From contig CM056577.1 in assembly GCA_029721435.1 (NCBI GenBank), positions 27,359,719-27,423,718 on the forward strand: a stretch of 64,000 nt of DNA. Reading direction: 5' to 3'. The DNA is from Gymnothorax reevesii (Eukaryota; Chordata; Actinopteri; Anguilliformes; Muraenidae). Within the stretch, counting starts at the first letter, position 1, and each line of letters begins with the position of its first letter. Positions 55,692-64,000 of this stretch are shown here, piece after piece. The notes under the pieces are model-generated. The model ran no database searches. It was given only the letters and a program-made list of their open reading frames with translations, and had not been told where the DNA came from. The position numbers and the translations under genes were made by a program.

Positions 55692-57230
55692 TGTAAAACC
55701 CCAACAAAGCAATTCCAATCACGGAAATTGCCCGGGGGTGAAGGTATCACGTGTTCTCTTGGTCTAACTTTAATTAGAGCATTCTTCTGGCTGGTGTGAA
55801 TCACAATATAATGGATATTTTTCACCGTCCAAGGACGGGGCATGAAAACGCAATGGTTACAATTAATCTGACTCCATAGAACAAGTAGAATTAGAATTAG
55901 AATTGATAATTTAGGGAACACCTGCGTGGATTTCGAGACAAATCTGCCATCAGATGCGGCAGCGCAAACCATCATTGCTCAGTAAATGCGTCCCCAGGGT
56001 TAATTAAACGCAACTGTCCTGGAATCAATTCGAAAATACTTCCATTGGTTAAACGAGATTATCTTGCTAGCGGCATCTATGCATATAAACAGCACGGAGC
56101 TCGAAACGTAACGAGAACCCGGATTTGCATAAAACTTATTACACAAACCCTTAAGGGGTAGGACATAATCCCAATCTAACTTAGAAGTATCTTTACCTAC
56201 GCATGTCTTGGTAGGAATTTCCCCTTAAGTCCCAATCGCAACAAGGCTAGATTATACCAGTGTTACAAATCAAGGAAAATCACGCAAGCTGAAAAAGGAA
56301 TAACAATAATTTATTCACCAGGTAGGCACAACTTGGATCAAACAAATCAACGCTAAGCCAATTACCAGTTACATATAATTTAGAAGGATTTAGAATATTT
56401 TCATACCTGGAAAAGATGAATGGCCACGCGAGGTAAAGTCGCCCCACATGGTCGGGGAGAGCTCAAATGCCCCCTCGCTCCGGAACAAGGTGACATGTGA
56501 CCTCTCCCCACTTACATACGCGGGTCAGAAGTTGACAAAGAAGGCACCGGAAAGAGAAGCCCGCCCCCTTAGGATCTTGTACCTTTTGAAGATTCCAAAC
56601 CACGCCTCCGAACAAGGTAGAGGAAGGGGTGGCCGAATCAAAGTTTACTGGCCTAGGTGATAAGATTATTTTGCATAGAGAGGAGACTAGGGTAGTTGCC
56701 CGAATGAATCTTGCAAACAAGATAAACCATAATTCCAAGGGAAATGAAACATGTTCCATTCAATTCCTTAGATTTCTCCAAGTATAAAGAGACCAAACGT
56801 GATATGAATATGTGCTAAAATGATGCAGTTGTCACGGAAAAGCCTTAAAATGGAATATTATAGCCCAATAGTGTGATAAATATATATAAGGTTCCTTTCT
56901 AGAATATTGAACGTAAACATAATATGAATTTGACAGAGATTTAGATTGTTTTAAGCCGATTAATGTAGCTGGGCTTAAACTTCAATGGGAACTGTGATAC
57001 AACTTTGAGGAACACTGGGCAGCCTGGACGTAGTGGCTCTGGCTTCCTGCTGTGAACAGAGCAAAAGATGCCACTCTCACCGGCAGGCTGTAGGATTAAA
57101 AGTTTACCGCTGACTCTGGATTGTGTCAGATCACCCAAGCATTCAGATTCTACCAGTGTAATGAGCATGTGTTCCAACACTATAATTTTTAACATATGTT
57201 TTGAGCCAAATCAAATATTCAGGTTCTACA
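55692..57230 (-). mobile_element. solo LTR of the Trp-site ERV family in ERV 4
   Basis: 1,539 bp, from TGTAAAACCCCAACA to CAGGTTCTACA, closely similar to 17,963-19,602. Flanked by GTTC at 55,688-55,691 and 57,231-57,234, a 4-bp target duplication. No internal retroviral genes, so it is a solo LTR. It is inserted in the last codons of env. Confidence 0.9.
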
Positions 57231-57762
57231 GTTCTATAGGTTCTTCTGCTAAAGAGTGGCTATAACTTTGCACCATAATTGTAACAGGTGGCTTTGTGCA
57301 CAAAGAAAATATTACAGTTATCAGACAATTAGTTAACAGAGTGAATATGATGATTACTATGAAAAGATACAGGACATAATGCATTATTTCAGTGCCGGTA
57401 TGACCCAGCTTATCTGTTAACCAGTCATAAAAGGTGTATACTTTTGGTGCATGTAGTTTTTTAGAAATGTTATTAAGATGGTCAATAATACGGGGTATAG
57501 TAACATTACTGTAATCTGGAATATAAGTGCAGCATTCTGCGCCTATTACTGCACAGGTCCCCTCTTGGCTAGCTAGCAGGTAATCCAATGCTGCCCTATT
57601 CTGTAGAGTCATCATTCTCACAGAAGCTAATTCAGCATTGATTTCAGTAAAACCGGCAGAGGTGGTATTAGCCAACTCTTCAACCATTACAGATAAATCT
57701 GTAATCTGATCAAGGGCTGACATGACTCCACACTGAGAAAAAAAGGGCTCTAAAGAAATCAC
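57231..57762 (-). pseudogene. env: ERV 4 envelope, transmembrane subunit region
   Basis: An open minus-strand frame of 178 residues (its last two codons fall in the solo LTR). It has a heptad-type helix (about residues 20-60), a hydrophobic-flanked L-Q-N-R-x-A-L-D segment at the position of the so-called immunosuppressive region, a C-x6-C-C motif at about residues 69-77, a second helix, and one membrane-spanning segment at about residues 126-152 followed by a short tail. This architecture is that of gamma-type retroviral transmembrane subunits, which drive membrane fusion. The tail is cut by the solo LTR at 57,230. The surface subunit upstream lies in another frame. Confidence 0.85.
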
Positions 57763-57890
57763 AAGTTTTACAATTTCTGTCGTGTGCGAAAATAATTAGA
57801 ATGACGTTTTATGATTTTATGAGTTGCATCAGGTAAAGTGGTGGTAATACGCATAGCTGGGACTATGTATCCTAAAGAACAAATTCCACG

Positions 57891-58268
57891 TCAGTTAAAA
57901 GGGAGTGACGGATAGGCCTTATTTCCACAAACCCAATAGGCCCCTGCTGGGGCTTTTAAGGAACGTCCCCATATGGATCCTGAAGATTTCAACACTTTGG
58001 TTCCACAATAGGCTACTTTGATGGTCAGAGAATTTTCATTTTGTCCTAGTGACATAGTTACACGTCCACAATCAGGGGAACAATTACAGGTTACTGGTTG
58101 ATACCGGCACATGGAATATGAATTACATGAACAATAACAGGTTTGATCGGCAATGTCTTGATTCCAAATAATTCTATAATTGGTTGCTTCTCCAACAAAA
58201 GAACCGGTACCCTTACCTAAAATGCACCATGGAAAGGCTATAGGTGAGATGGCAACAGGAAGCGGCAT
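57891..58268 (-). pseudogene. env: ERV 4 envelope, surface subunit fragment
   Basis: 125 residues open with at least eleven cysteines, several in C-x-C and C-x-C-x3 spacing, and several N-x-S/T-like sites. It lies directly upstream of the transmembrane part on the same strand, separated by about 130 bases with frame breaks in which the cleavage site and fusion peptide would fall. It is much shorter than a typical surface subunit. Confidence 0.7.
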
Positions 58269-58489
58269 GATGTCATGTTCTTGTCTGGGTAATGAATATT
58301 CTTACAGAAAGAGGAATAATCAATATTGCTCAATGTGCTGATTATTGGGATCAGTAAGGTGTGTGATACTGCTAATAAATGACAGGGAGTGAGAGGTAGA
58401 GCCATCATGGGAAGACCATCTGTGGTGGGGTGTGGAATCAGTCTGCAAACATAACAGTTGGTTTTGTTTGCCTTGGCGGCAATAGTATG

Positions 58490-59291
58490 ACTTCAATTGA
58501 GGAAAAGGTTGGGACGATGGCTCTTGATGTATCTTTTCAATCTTTTGATTTGAGGAGGAGTTGCCTCTAACACTGTTAATGGTTGAGGCTTGCTGTCATT
58601 GTCTTCGGCGGCTGCCTGCTTCTGTTGGTTCCCGGTCTGGAAAGAGAGGTCGTCAGGGTACGTCGTCAGGTGAATTAACAAAGCCAACATCTCTTGAATG
58701 CGTTGCCCACAAATTAGCGAGAACAGAGGCTAATGGCCCACTAGGAAGATACTCGGGGGAAGGGGCTGGAGAATCATGTTGAAATGATCCTTCAATGGTA
58801 AATGGTGGGAGAGAGACACAAAATCCAGATTTAACTTTAGTTAAAGTCCATCCATTAGCCAACTTCAAAGGGTTTTTACGCTTCTCTGCTGACAATACTT
58901 GCACCATAGAATTTAAATCTTTAGGTGTATTATCAGAAGAGACCGCTAAAGCAATGTATGGAATGGAATTTGGGTCCTTACACAATGATTTATGGGATTT
59001 GGTTAATACTGTAGCTGCAATACCTACATATGAGATAAAAATGTCTGAAAATGCTGGGAATGTTATGGACTTACCCATATGATGATCGGCCATCTGCTGA
59101 TATTCCTCTGGGATTTTACTATTCCAAGAGGCAGCGGTGACATGCAGATTACCCAAAGGTCTCGTGCGGAGACACATTTGTTGCAGCTCTGGGGTGGCTT
59201 GCCCAATGACACCATATTTTCCCTCCATTACTCGATATGGAGTCCCTGCACGGGCTTTTTCTGGCTTCATTGTGCTGTTTGTTGAACCCAT
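58490..59291 (-). pseudogene. gag: ERV 4 gag-like protein
   Basis: The main frame (59,291-58,653, 212 residues) is the first long one after the primer site. It starts MGSTNS, with glycine at position 2 and serine at position 6 as in N-myristoylated matrix proteins. The C-terminal part has PSPEYLPSG, a proline-rich stretch of the kind that holds late domains. The following frame (58,690-58,493) overlaps it and ends in basic residues. No capsid or zinc-knuckle sequence follows; env begins within about 220 bases, so the gag remainder and all of pol are deleted. Assignment as Gag is from position and the myristoylation-like start. Confidence 0.55.
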
Positions 59292-60528
59292 GATTCACAA
59301 TTTTGTCAAAACTCGTAGGCTATATTAAAGTTAAATGCAAATTGAACACTTTTGTTCAGCACCAGCACACTTAAGCCAAGAAAACTTATGGAAAAAACAA
59401 TTAAATACTTTAAATTGTTTTGCTTCTCTAAACTGCATAAACTTAATCTTAACAATAGCCGATCAAAGAAAATGCGCTTACCTTATTGTAGCGAGGACAC
59501 ACGGACTCAGGACTGTATTAGAGGTTACTCACATGCTGAATTACAGACCAACGTCTTTTTTGCTGCGCATTAAACAGTATTAGCACATAAACGACATGTT
59601 ATTACAAACGAATACAAAACCCACAAGCCAAGGCATCATGCTTTTTATAACATTAAACAGACAACATAAAACAGACAGAGCGATATAGGCAATGAGTCCA
59701 CGATTGCCGCGGTCTACAGGAACCCCTTACTCCTGACCCTCCTCAGGATTTTTGTCTCCTCTCAGACTTTCGTAAACCAAGCCTAGCTAGGATCCTTGGT
59801 ATTCTCGACTACTTTTATGCCTCTCATAAAAGATTTGTACACAACTTATTAACTCTAACTTACAACGAATGTTAGAGTAGTCTCTTGTTAGAGTAGCGTT
59901 AATTCTCAAAGAATCACGCTTTAACTTAAGCTCACCACAATCGAAAAACGTCTCTTGCTTAAGCCGACTAAAAATTAAGGCAAGAATAGATTTCTTCGGC
60001 TTTGAATCTATTCCGCAAGTGCTATCGGTCTTCATTCAGCAATGAACCGTCTAGATTTGATTCACAAATCAGCACTACAATAGTCGTATCTGTACCCCTT
60101 TGTCCAGTTTGTACAGCGTCGAGTATGTACTGTTCCCATTGTCAATATCAAAATATCCTGGGAGTTTTACAAAGAGGTACCTAGGATATTACAGAATAGA
60201 AACGCGAACAACCTGACAAATTTAAAAACGAACAGTTCAAGTCTTAAAACCAAAAGTTTACTCCAATCAATATTACAGGGTTCAAAATTAATATTAGCGT
60301 ATGCAATACCCAATTACAAACATACAGCAAAGCAACCAAGATCACCCACTTTAAGACTGAGCATGTTAAAACAGATTCAAATATTTCACGGTAACACTTT
60401 CTCACCCACAGGTAGAACTCTGTTTCCTTCCAGAGCAAGGGATGGAGAGAAAACTCCTTGGTTTTTTACAGTGCGCACGAACCGTTCCTCTGGAAACGAG
60501 CAGAGGTCCATATCCTGATGCAATTCCG
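59292..60528 (-). other. ERV 4 leader
   Basis: Non-coding interval between primer site and gag-like start. A/T-rich, no motif beyond a possible splice donor. Short frames in it are not supported. Confidence 0.55.
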
Positions 60529-60546
60529 ATCCGGGTCACGGCACCA
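60529..60546 (-). promoter_or_regulatory. primer-binding site, tRNA-His type
   Basis: Minus strand TGGTGCCGTGACCCGGAT differs at one position from the complement of the vertebrate tRNA-His 3' end. It lies nine bases inside the LTR, further than the usual zero to three, so the LTR edge may be slightly longer than I set it. Confidence 0.75.
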
Positions 60547-60555
60547 AAAACTGAT

Positions 60556-62080
60556 TGTGGGGGATTTCCCCTTCTGCGTTGTGCATTTTAAGTATTGTAA
60601 TGTGAGGAAGCGATCTGGAACCAAATGCGAGGACATGGGATTGCAAAAAATAGGTGCTTTATTGAATGAGGGGGGTAACCCCCGCAGAGAGAAAGGCAAC
60701 AGTACAGAGTCCATAGTCCAAAGCTCGAATTCCAATGGGGCAGAGCAGAGTTCGTTACCAGGGCACCAATCACAAAAATCGTAGTCAGGCAAAACAGATT
60801 CGGTACACAGGCGTAGGTTTGAGGGAGAAGCAAACTCATAAGCCAGAAGACAGTCCGAATCGAAACCAGGGCAGCAATCCACAAAATCAAAGTCGGGCAG
60901 AAAAAGGTCAAAAACACACAGATGCAACAATATCCAAAAAGGGCAAACCAAGAATCTGAAGTTGGGAAATCCAGTCAGAAAGATAAATCACAATGAGTCG
61001 AGGCGAGAAACGTGGCACAAGAAACAAGGAAGTTTACGATCTGACATGGAACTGAAAGTGAAGACACCTTAAATACACATCCGGGGTGAACATATGACAA
61101 GGGAGAACGGGTGCCATCAACAAAACAATACATGAAGAATAATCTAATGACATGAATTTGGCAAACGCCAAAACGCAGACAGGGATCACAAGACAATCCT
61201 ATGAACAAACAACAGCTCCGATTAAGGAGTACTAAAGTGTATAGTCTAAAGAAAAGGGAAAGCCTGAGATATAAGTGGAAAACTGCAGTAGAGATAATTA
61301 GGGCTAGGCAAGGAGGGCGGAGATAAGAATTGGGCGATTGCTGAGAGATCGTTAGTCAATTAGTATGTGCAGCTATACAATCCCGAGTGCAAGTTAGTAT
61401 GTTAGTAAAAATATACAATGTTAATGTGTTAGTACTGTTAGTAGATAGCAAAAGGAGAGAGGAAGGAAGAACATGAGATATGAAGGAAGATTGAAATCCC
61501 AGAAACCAGTAAATCACCCGAATAGTGGCACGCAAGACTAAACCGTGAGCAAAGACCTAAACAAGACAAGATGGGGTAGACGTAGTGCAAAGCATGGCAT
61601 GGCAGAAATAAACAAGACAAGCGAAATGAAAGTATGGCAAAGACTAAGAATAAACCGGATATGGAAAATAATAAAACAGGATAATATAAAATACCTAAAC
61701 ACAATACACATTCCCAGAATGGTCAAAAGACAGGCAGTGGCCACGAAACATGAAAATCAATAACATGGCAAAGCCAGGCACAAAACTTAAACAAGGACAT
61801 GAAACAATCCTAACGTGTAAGCAATAAGAAATAACACACTCAGTCAAAGGCAGTTGATAATAGTTTATGCGTGCACGGGAAGCCACACTATACAGACAAA
61901 AGTCCTAGGAGGAGACTTCGAAAAACGGGGGTGACAACAGATCTTATTCAGAAGAGGAGGGGAGGAGTTACAGTGAACAAAGAGAAAGGGCCGGAAGGTT
62001 ACAGTAAGCAAATCCTTTTATAAAACAGCGACACCTAAAGGTCAGGAGGTACACACTATGAAATAAGAATTTCCACCACA
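60556..62080 (-). repeat. 5' LTR of ERV 4, split by a solo LTR
   Basis: 60,556-60,600 and 61,816-62,080 together match 55,018-55,320. Confidence 0.85.
60601..61815. mobile_element. solo LTR B
   Basis: 1,215 bp starting TGTGAGGAAGCG and ending CCTAACG (the last A of a canonical ACA changed), flanked by a perfect 5-bp duplication TGTAA (60,596-60,600 and 61,816-61,820). Homologous with 25,807-27,403. On the minus strand AATAAAGCACC near 60,660 could be the polyadenylation signal, so the LTR probably belongs to a minus-strand element. Frames in it (60,458-60,959) are not genes. Confidence 0.85.
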
Positions 62081-62340
62081 ACAGGCAAAAATCCACGATA
62101 AGCTTCTCAGGTCTTAAACAGAATGACACGTCTGGTCACATGTACCCTTCTCCTTGCAATTTCTCCTACTACTTCACTGTCTCAATTCTCCCACTTATAT
62201 ACTCTTTTGCAGACCCCTCCCACCTTTTAGGCTTTTTAAAATTTTTCTCTGGGACTTGTCCCAGACATGCCTAAAACATGCCCAAACCTATCTCCAGTCT
62301 GGGCTTAACAAAAAAAAGGTAAATACTCTATTCACATTAC
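62081..62340 (-). repeat. LTR-like repeat beside the gypsy pol
   Basis: Similar to 5,612-5,875. Begins exactly where the ERV 4 LTR ends, so its left part is lost. Probably the 3' LTR remnant of the adjacent gypsy element. Confidence 0.5.
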
Positions 62341-62471
62341 ACCTCCATTCCAAAAGGGAAAAATTTTGACTCATAAAGGAAACCATTTTGCATTGAAAAA
62401 TTTTAAGTGGACACTTGTCTATATATACATGTAATTCAATATTCAAATAAACGTGTGATATATATACATAC
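62341..62471. other. deletion junction between gypsy RNase H and LTR
   Basis: About 130 bases with no integrase motif, so most of the element's 3' half is absent. Confidence 0.5.
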
Positions 62472-64000
62472 TCAACCACGGGATAAGCAATCAGCAATTA
62501 CATTGTCAGTACCCTTTACATGCTTAATTTCCAAGTCAAACTCCTGTAAAATCAAACTCCAATTCAACAATCTCCGATTCTTGTTTTTCATCTTACTCAA
62601 AAACATTAATGGATTATGGTCAGTGTACACAATCATTGGCTTTTGCCCCGTACAAACATAAACATCGAAGTGTTGTAAAGATAGAACCTGAGCCAACAGC
62701 TCCTTCTCTATTGTGGAATAGTTCCTTTAGTGCAATTGAACTTCCTGGAGAAGCTTGCCACGGGATGCTGAATGTCATCAGAGTCACTTCTCTGTAGGAG
62801 CACAGATCCACAAGCTTGGTCGCTAGCATCGACCGCGATGGAGAACGGTTTGTTGAAGTCAGGAGATTTGAGCACGGGGAAGTGACACAGCAGAGATTTC
62901 AGGCAATCAAAGGCTCTCTGGCATGCATCATCCCAAGTGAACTTTACGCTTTTCTTCAATTGGTTAGTGAGACTGAGAGCAATCTCAGCAAAGTTCTTGC
63001 AGAAATTGCGGTAGTACCCGATCATTCCAAAGAAGCGGCGCAAAGCTTTTTTGTTTTCAGGAACTGGAAAGTCCATGATGGCTTGGACTTTAGCATTTAT
63101 GGGTGCCACCTTACCCTGGCCTATGACGTAGCCAAGATAGGTGACAGTAGCACAACCAAAGTCACTCTTGTTAGCCTGGGTCAGACGCTGGAAAAACATC
63201 TCTACATCTTTTAGATGTTCTTCCCAGGAGTCACTCCGGCGATTGTAGACTATATCATCCTTTGGAACGTGGCTGGGGCATTTTTCATGCCAAAGGATAG
63301 GACTTCATACTGGTACAACCCAGATGGTGTGGCAAAAGCAGAAATGCTCTTGGCCCTCTCAGTTAAAGGCACACACCAATAACCCTTCAAACAATTAATC
63401 TTGGTCAGAAACTTTGCTTGCCTTACTCTATCGATACAATCATCAATCCTAGGTATTGGAAACACATCAGTTCTAGTAACAGCATTGACTTTGCAATAAT
63501 CTGCACAGAATCTAGTACTTCCATCAGGTTTTGGAACTAGCGGACAGGGTGAACTCTAATCTGAGTCGGAGGGTCTGATAATATCATGTACTCAACCTCT
63601 TTCTCAGCAATCTTTCTCTTTTCAGGATTCATCCGGTACGGATGCTGTTTTATTGGTTCGGCATCAAGAACGGCTATAGAAATTTTCTTTGGAACATCAG
63701 GAAACAGATCCTCATATTTCTTGATCAACCTCTCACTGATCTCTCTGTGAGGGTTCTAAGTACTGGAGTTTTACATCAAGATTTTGCAACACTTCAGAAT
63801 TTGACAATTTCCATGAAAGAACTTCAGCTTTAATTCTAGGTTCATCATCTTGAAACTCCCCCTCATTTTCACACATCTCAACCATAGGAGAATCTGAAGT
63901 GACAGCTGCAACCTTAGCATTTGTCATGATAAGGCTTCAGCATGTTAACGTGACACAATTGTTTTGGTTTTCTCCTATCTGGAGTCTTTACAATGTAATT
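62472..64000 (-). pseudogene. pol: Ty3/gypsy pol (reverse transcriptase and RNase H)
   Basis: From high to low coordinate: a pre-RT acidic segment (63,927-63,733), KYEDLFPDVPKK (63,720), FCADYCKVNAVTR in broken frame near 63,505, RIDDCIDRVRQAKFLTKI (63,455-63,400), GLYQYEVLSFGMKNAPATFQ (63,320-63,260), then a gap where the Y-x-D-D loop has lost bases (about 63,235-63,260; only DDIVY remains in another frame), VTYLGYVIGQGKV, RRFFGMIGYYRNFC (62,995), SIAVDASDQACGSVLLQ (RNase H start, 62,830) and YTDHNPLMFL with HVKGTDNVIADCLSRG (RNase H end, 62,625-62,475). Frames are broken at 63,199-63,250 and 62,700. Integrase does not follow. The gene continues beyond the window. Confidence 0.9.

Larger units (their letters stand above)
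55018..62080 (-). mobile_element. endogenous retrovirus 4 (His-type primer site), pol deleted
   Basis: Short LTRs of about 303 bp with TGTGGGGGATTTCCCC...TTTCCACCACA ends lie at 55,018-55,320 and 60,556-62,080 (the latter interrupted by a 1,215-bp solo LTR). On the minus strand a purine tract precedes the low-coordinate LTR and an 18-base tRNA-His-type primer site lies near the high-coordinate LTR, which fixes the orientation. Between them are a gag-like frame (59,291-58,653) and env (58,268-57,231) but no protease, reverse transcriptase or integrase. A solo LTR of another ERV family (55,692-57,230) cuts the end of env. Sequences outside the two LTRs differ and no target duplication was found. 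Confidence 0.8.

Noticed and set aside
57231..57762. Domesticated, functional env gene
   Set aside because: The tail is cut by a solo LTR, the surface part is frame-shifted, and nothing in the sequence alone shows selection. Kept only as a point to check.
60529..60546. Possible tRNA gene
   Set aside because: Only the 18 bases matching a tRNA 3' end are present; this is a retroviral primer site. No complete tRNA cloverleaf was noticed anywhere.
60458..60959. 161-residue minus-strand and 108-residue plus-strand frames
   Set aside because: They cross the border of the ERV 4 LTR and solo LTR B; composition is that of LTR sequence and no domain is seen.

Overview
This is a eukaryotic, almost certainly teleost fish, chromosomal window with no convincing host gene. 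Its content is a dense, nested graveyard of mobile elements: L2-clade, Rex3-like and other LINEs, Tc1/mariner and PIF/Harbinger DNA transposons, a Polinton (Maverick), a DIRS-like element, a Ty3/gypsy element and at least four endogenous retrovirus (ERV) copies. This mix, especially Rex3-like, long-TIR Tc1, Polinton and DIRS elements together with GT and TAA microsatellites, is typical of fish. I find no tRNA, rRNA, CRISPR or prokaryotic features.

Layout. 1-785 is an L2 LINE piece on the minus strand. 2.3-3.6 kb is a 5'-truncated LINE on the plus strand. 5.6-5.9 kb is an LTR-like repeat. From about 7.0 to 27.9 kb lie fragments of one or more Polintons: an integrase N-terminus at 7.05 kb (+), the PolB palm at 9.1-9.96 kb (-), the PolB exonuclease domain at 23.2-24.3 kb (-) and the PolB N-terminal region at 25.46-25.8 kb (-) and perhaps 27.4-27.9 kb. 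A DIRS-like gag/RT relic (7.5-8.7 kb, +), a 12.8 kb ERV (10,221-23,008), two small foldback/MITE elements and a solo LTR containing a Tc1 remnant separate these pieces. Inside the ERV, a second ERV's LTR and leader split gag from protease, a LINE sits in the env start, and the reverse transcriptase is deleted.

28,628-38,938 is another ERV flanked by a 4-bp GAGC duplication. Its 5' LTR carries a near full-length Rex3-like LINE. 39.5-55.0 kb is a third minus-strand ERV (3' LTR, env start, integrase, gag, 5' LTR stub). Its gag is interrupted by an L2 LINE (44,550-54,560), itself interrupted by a PIF/Harbinger transposon (46,310-53,448), itself interrupted by a Tc1/mariner (47,744-51,920), itself interrupted by a second Harbinger-like element (48,129-50,693) holding a small palindromic element. 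55,018-62,080 is a fourth ERV of a different lineage (300-bp LTRs, His-type primer site) with gag-like and env reading frames but no pol, invaded by two solo LTRs. 62.5-64 kb is a Ty3/gypsy pol on the minus strand.

Functionally there is no cellular pathway here. Nearly every element gene is broken by stops, frameshifts, deletions or later insertions. The longest intact frames are the Tc1 transposase (its first codons are displaced by the nested insertion), the gag of the first ERV and the env transmembrane region of the last ERV. The main value of the window is the order of insertions, which the target duplications and interruptions make readable.
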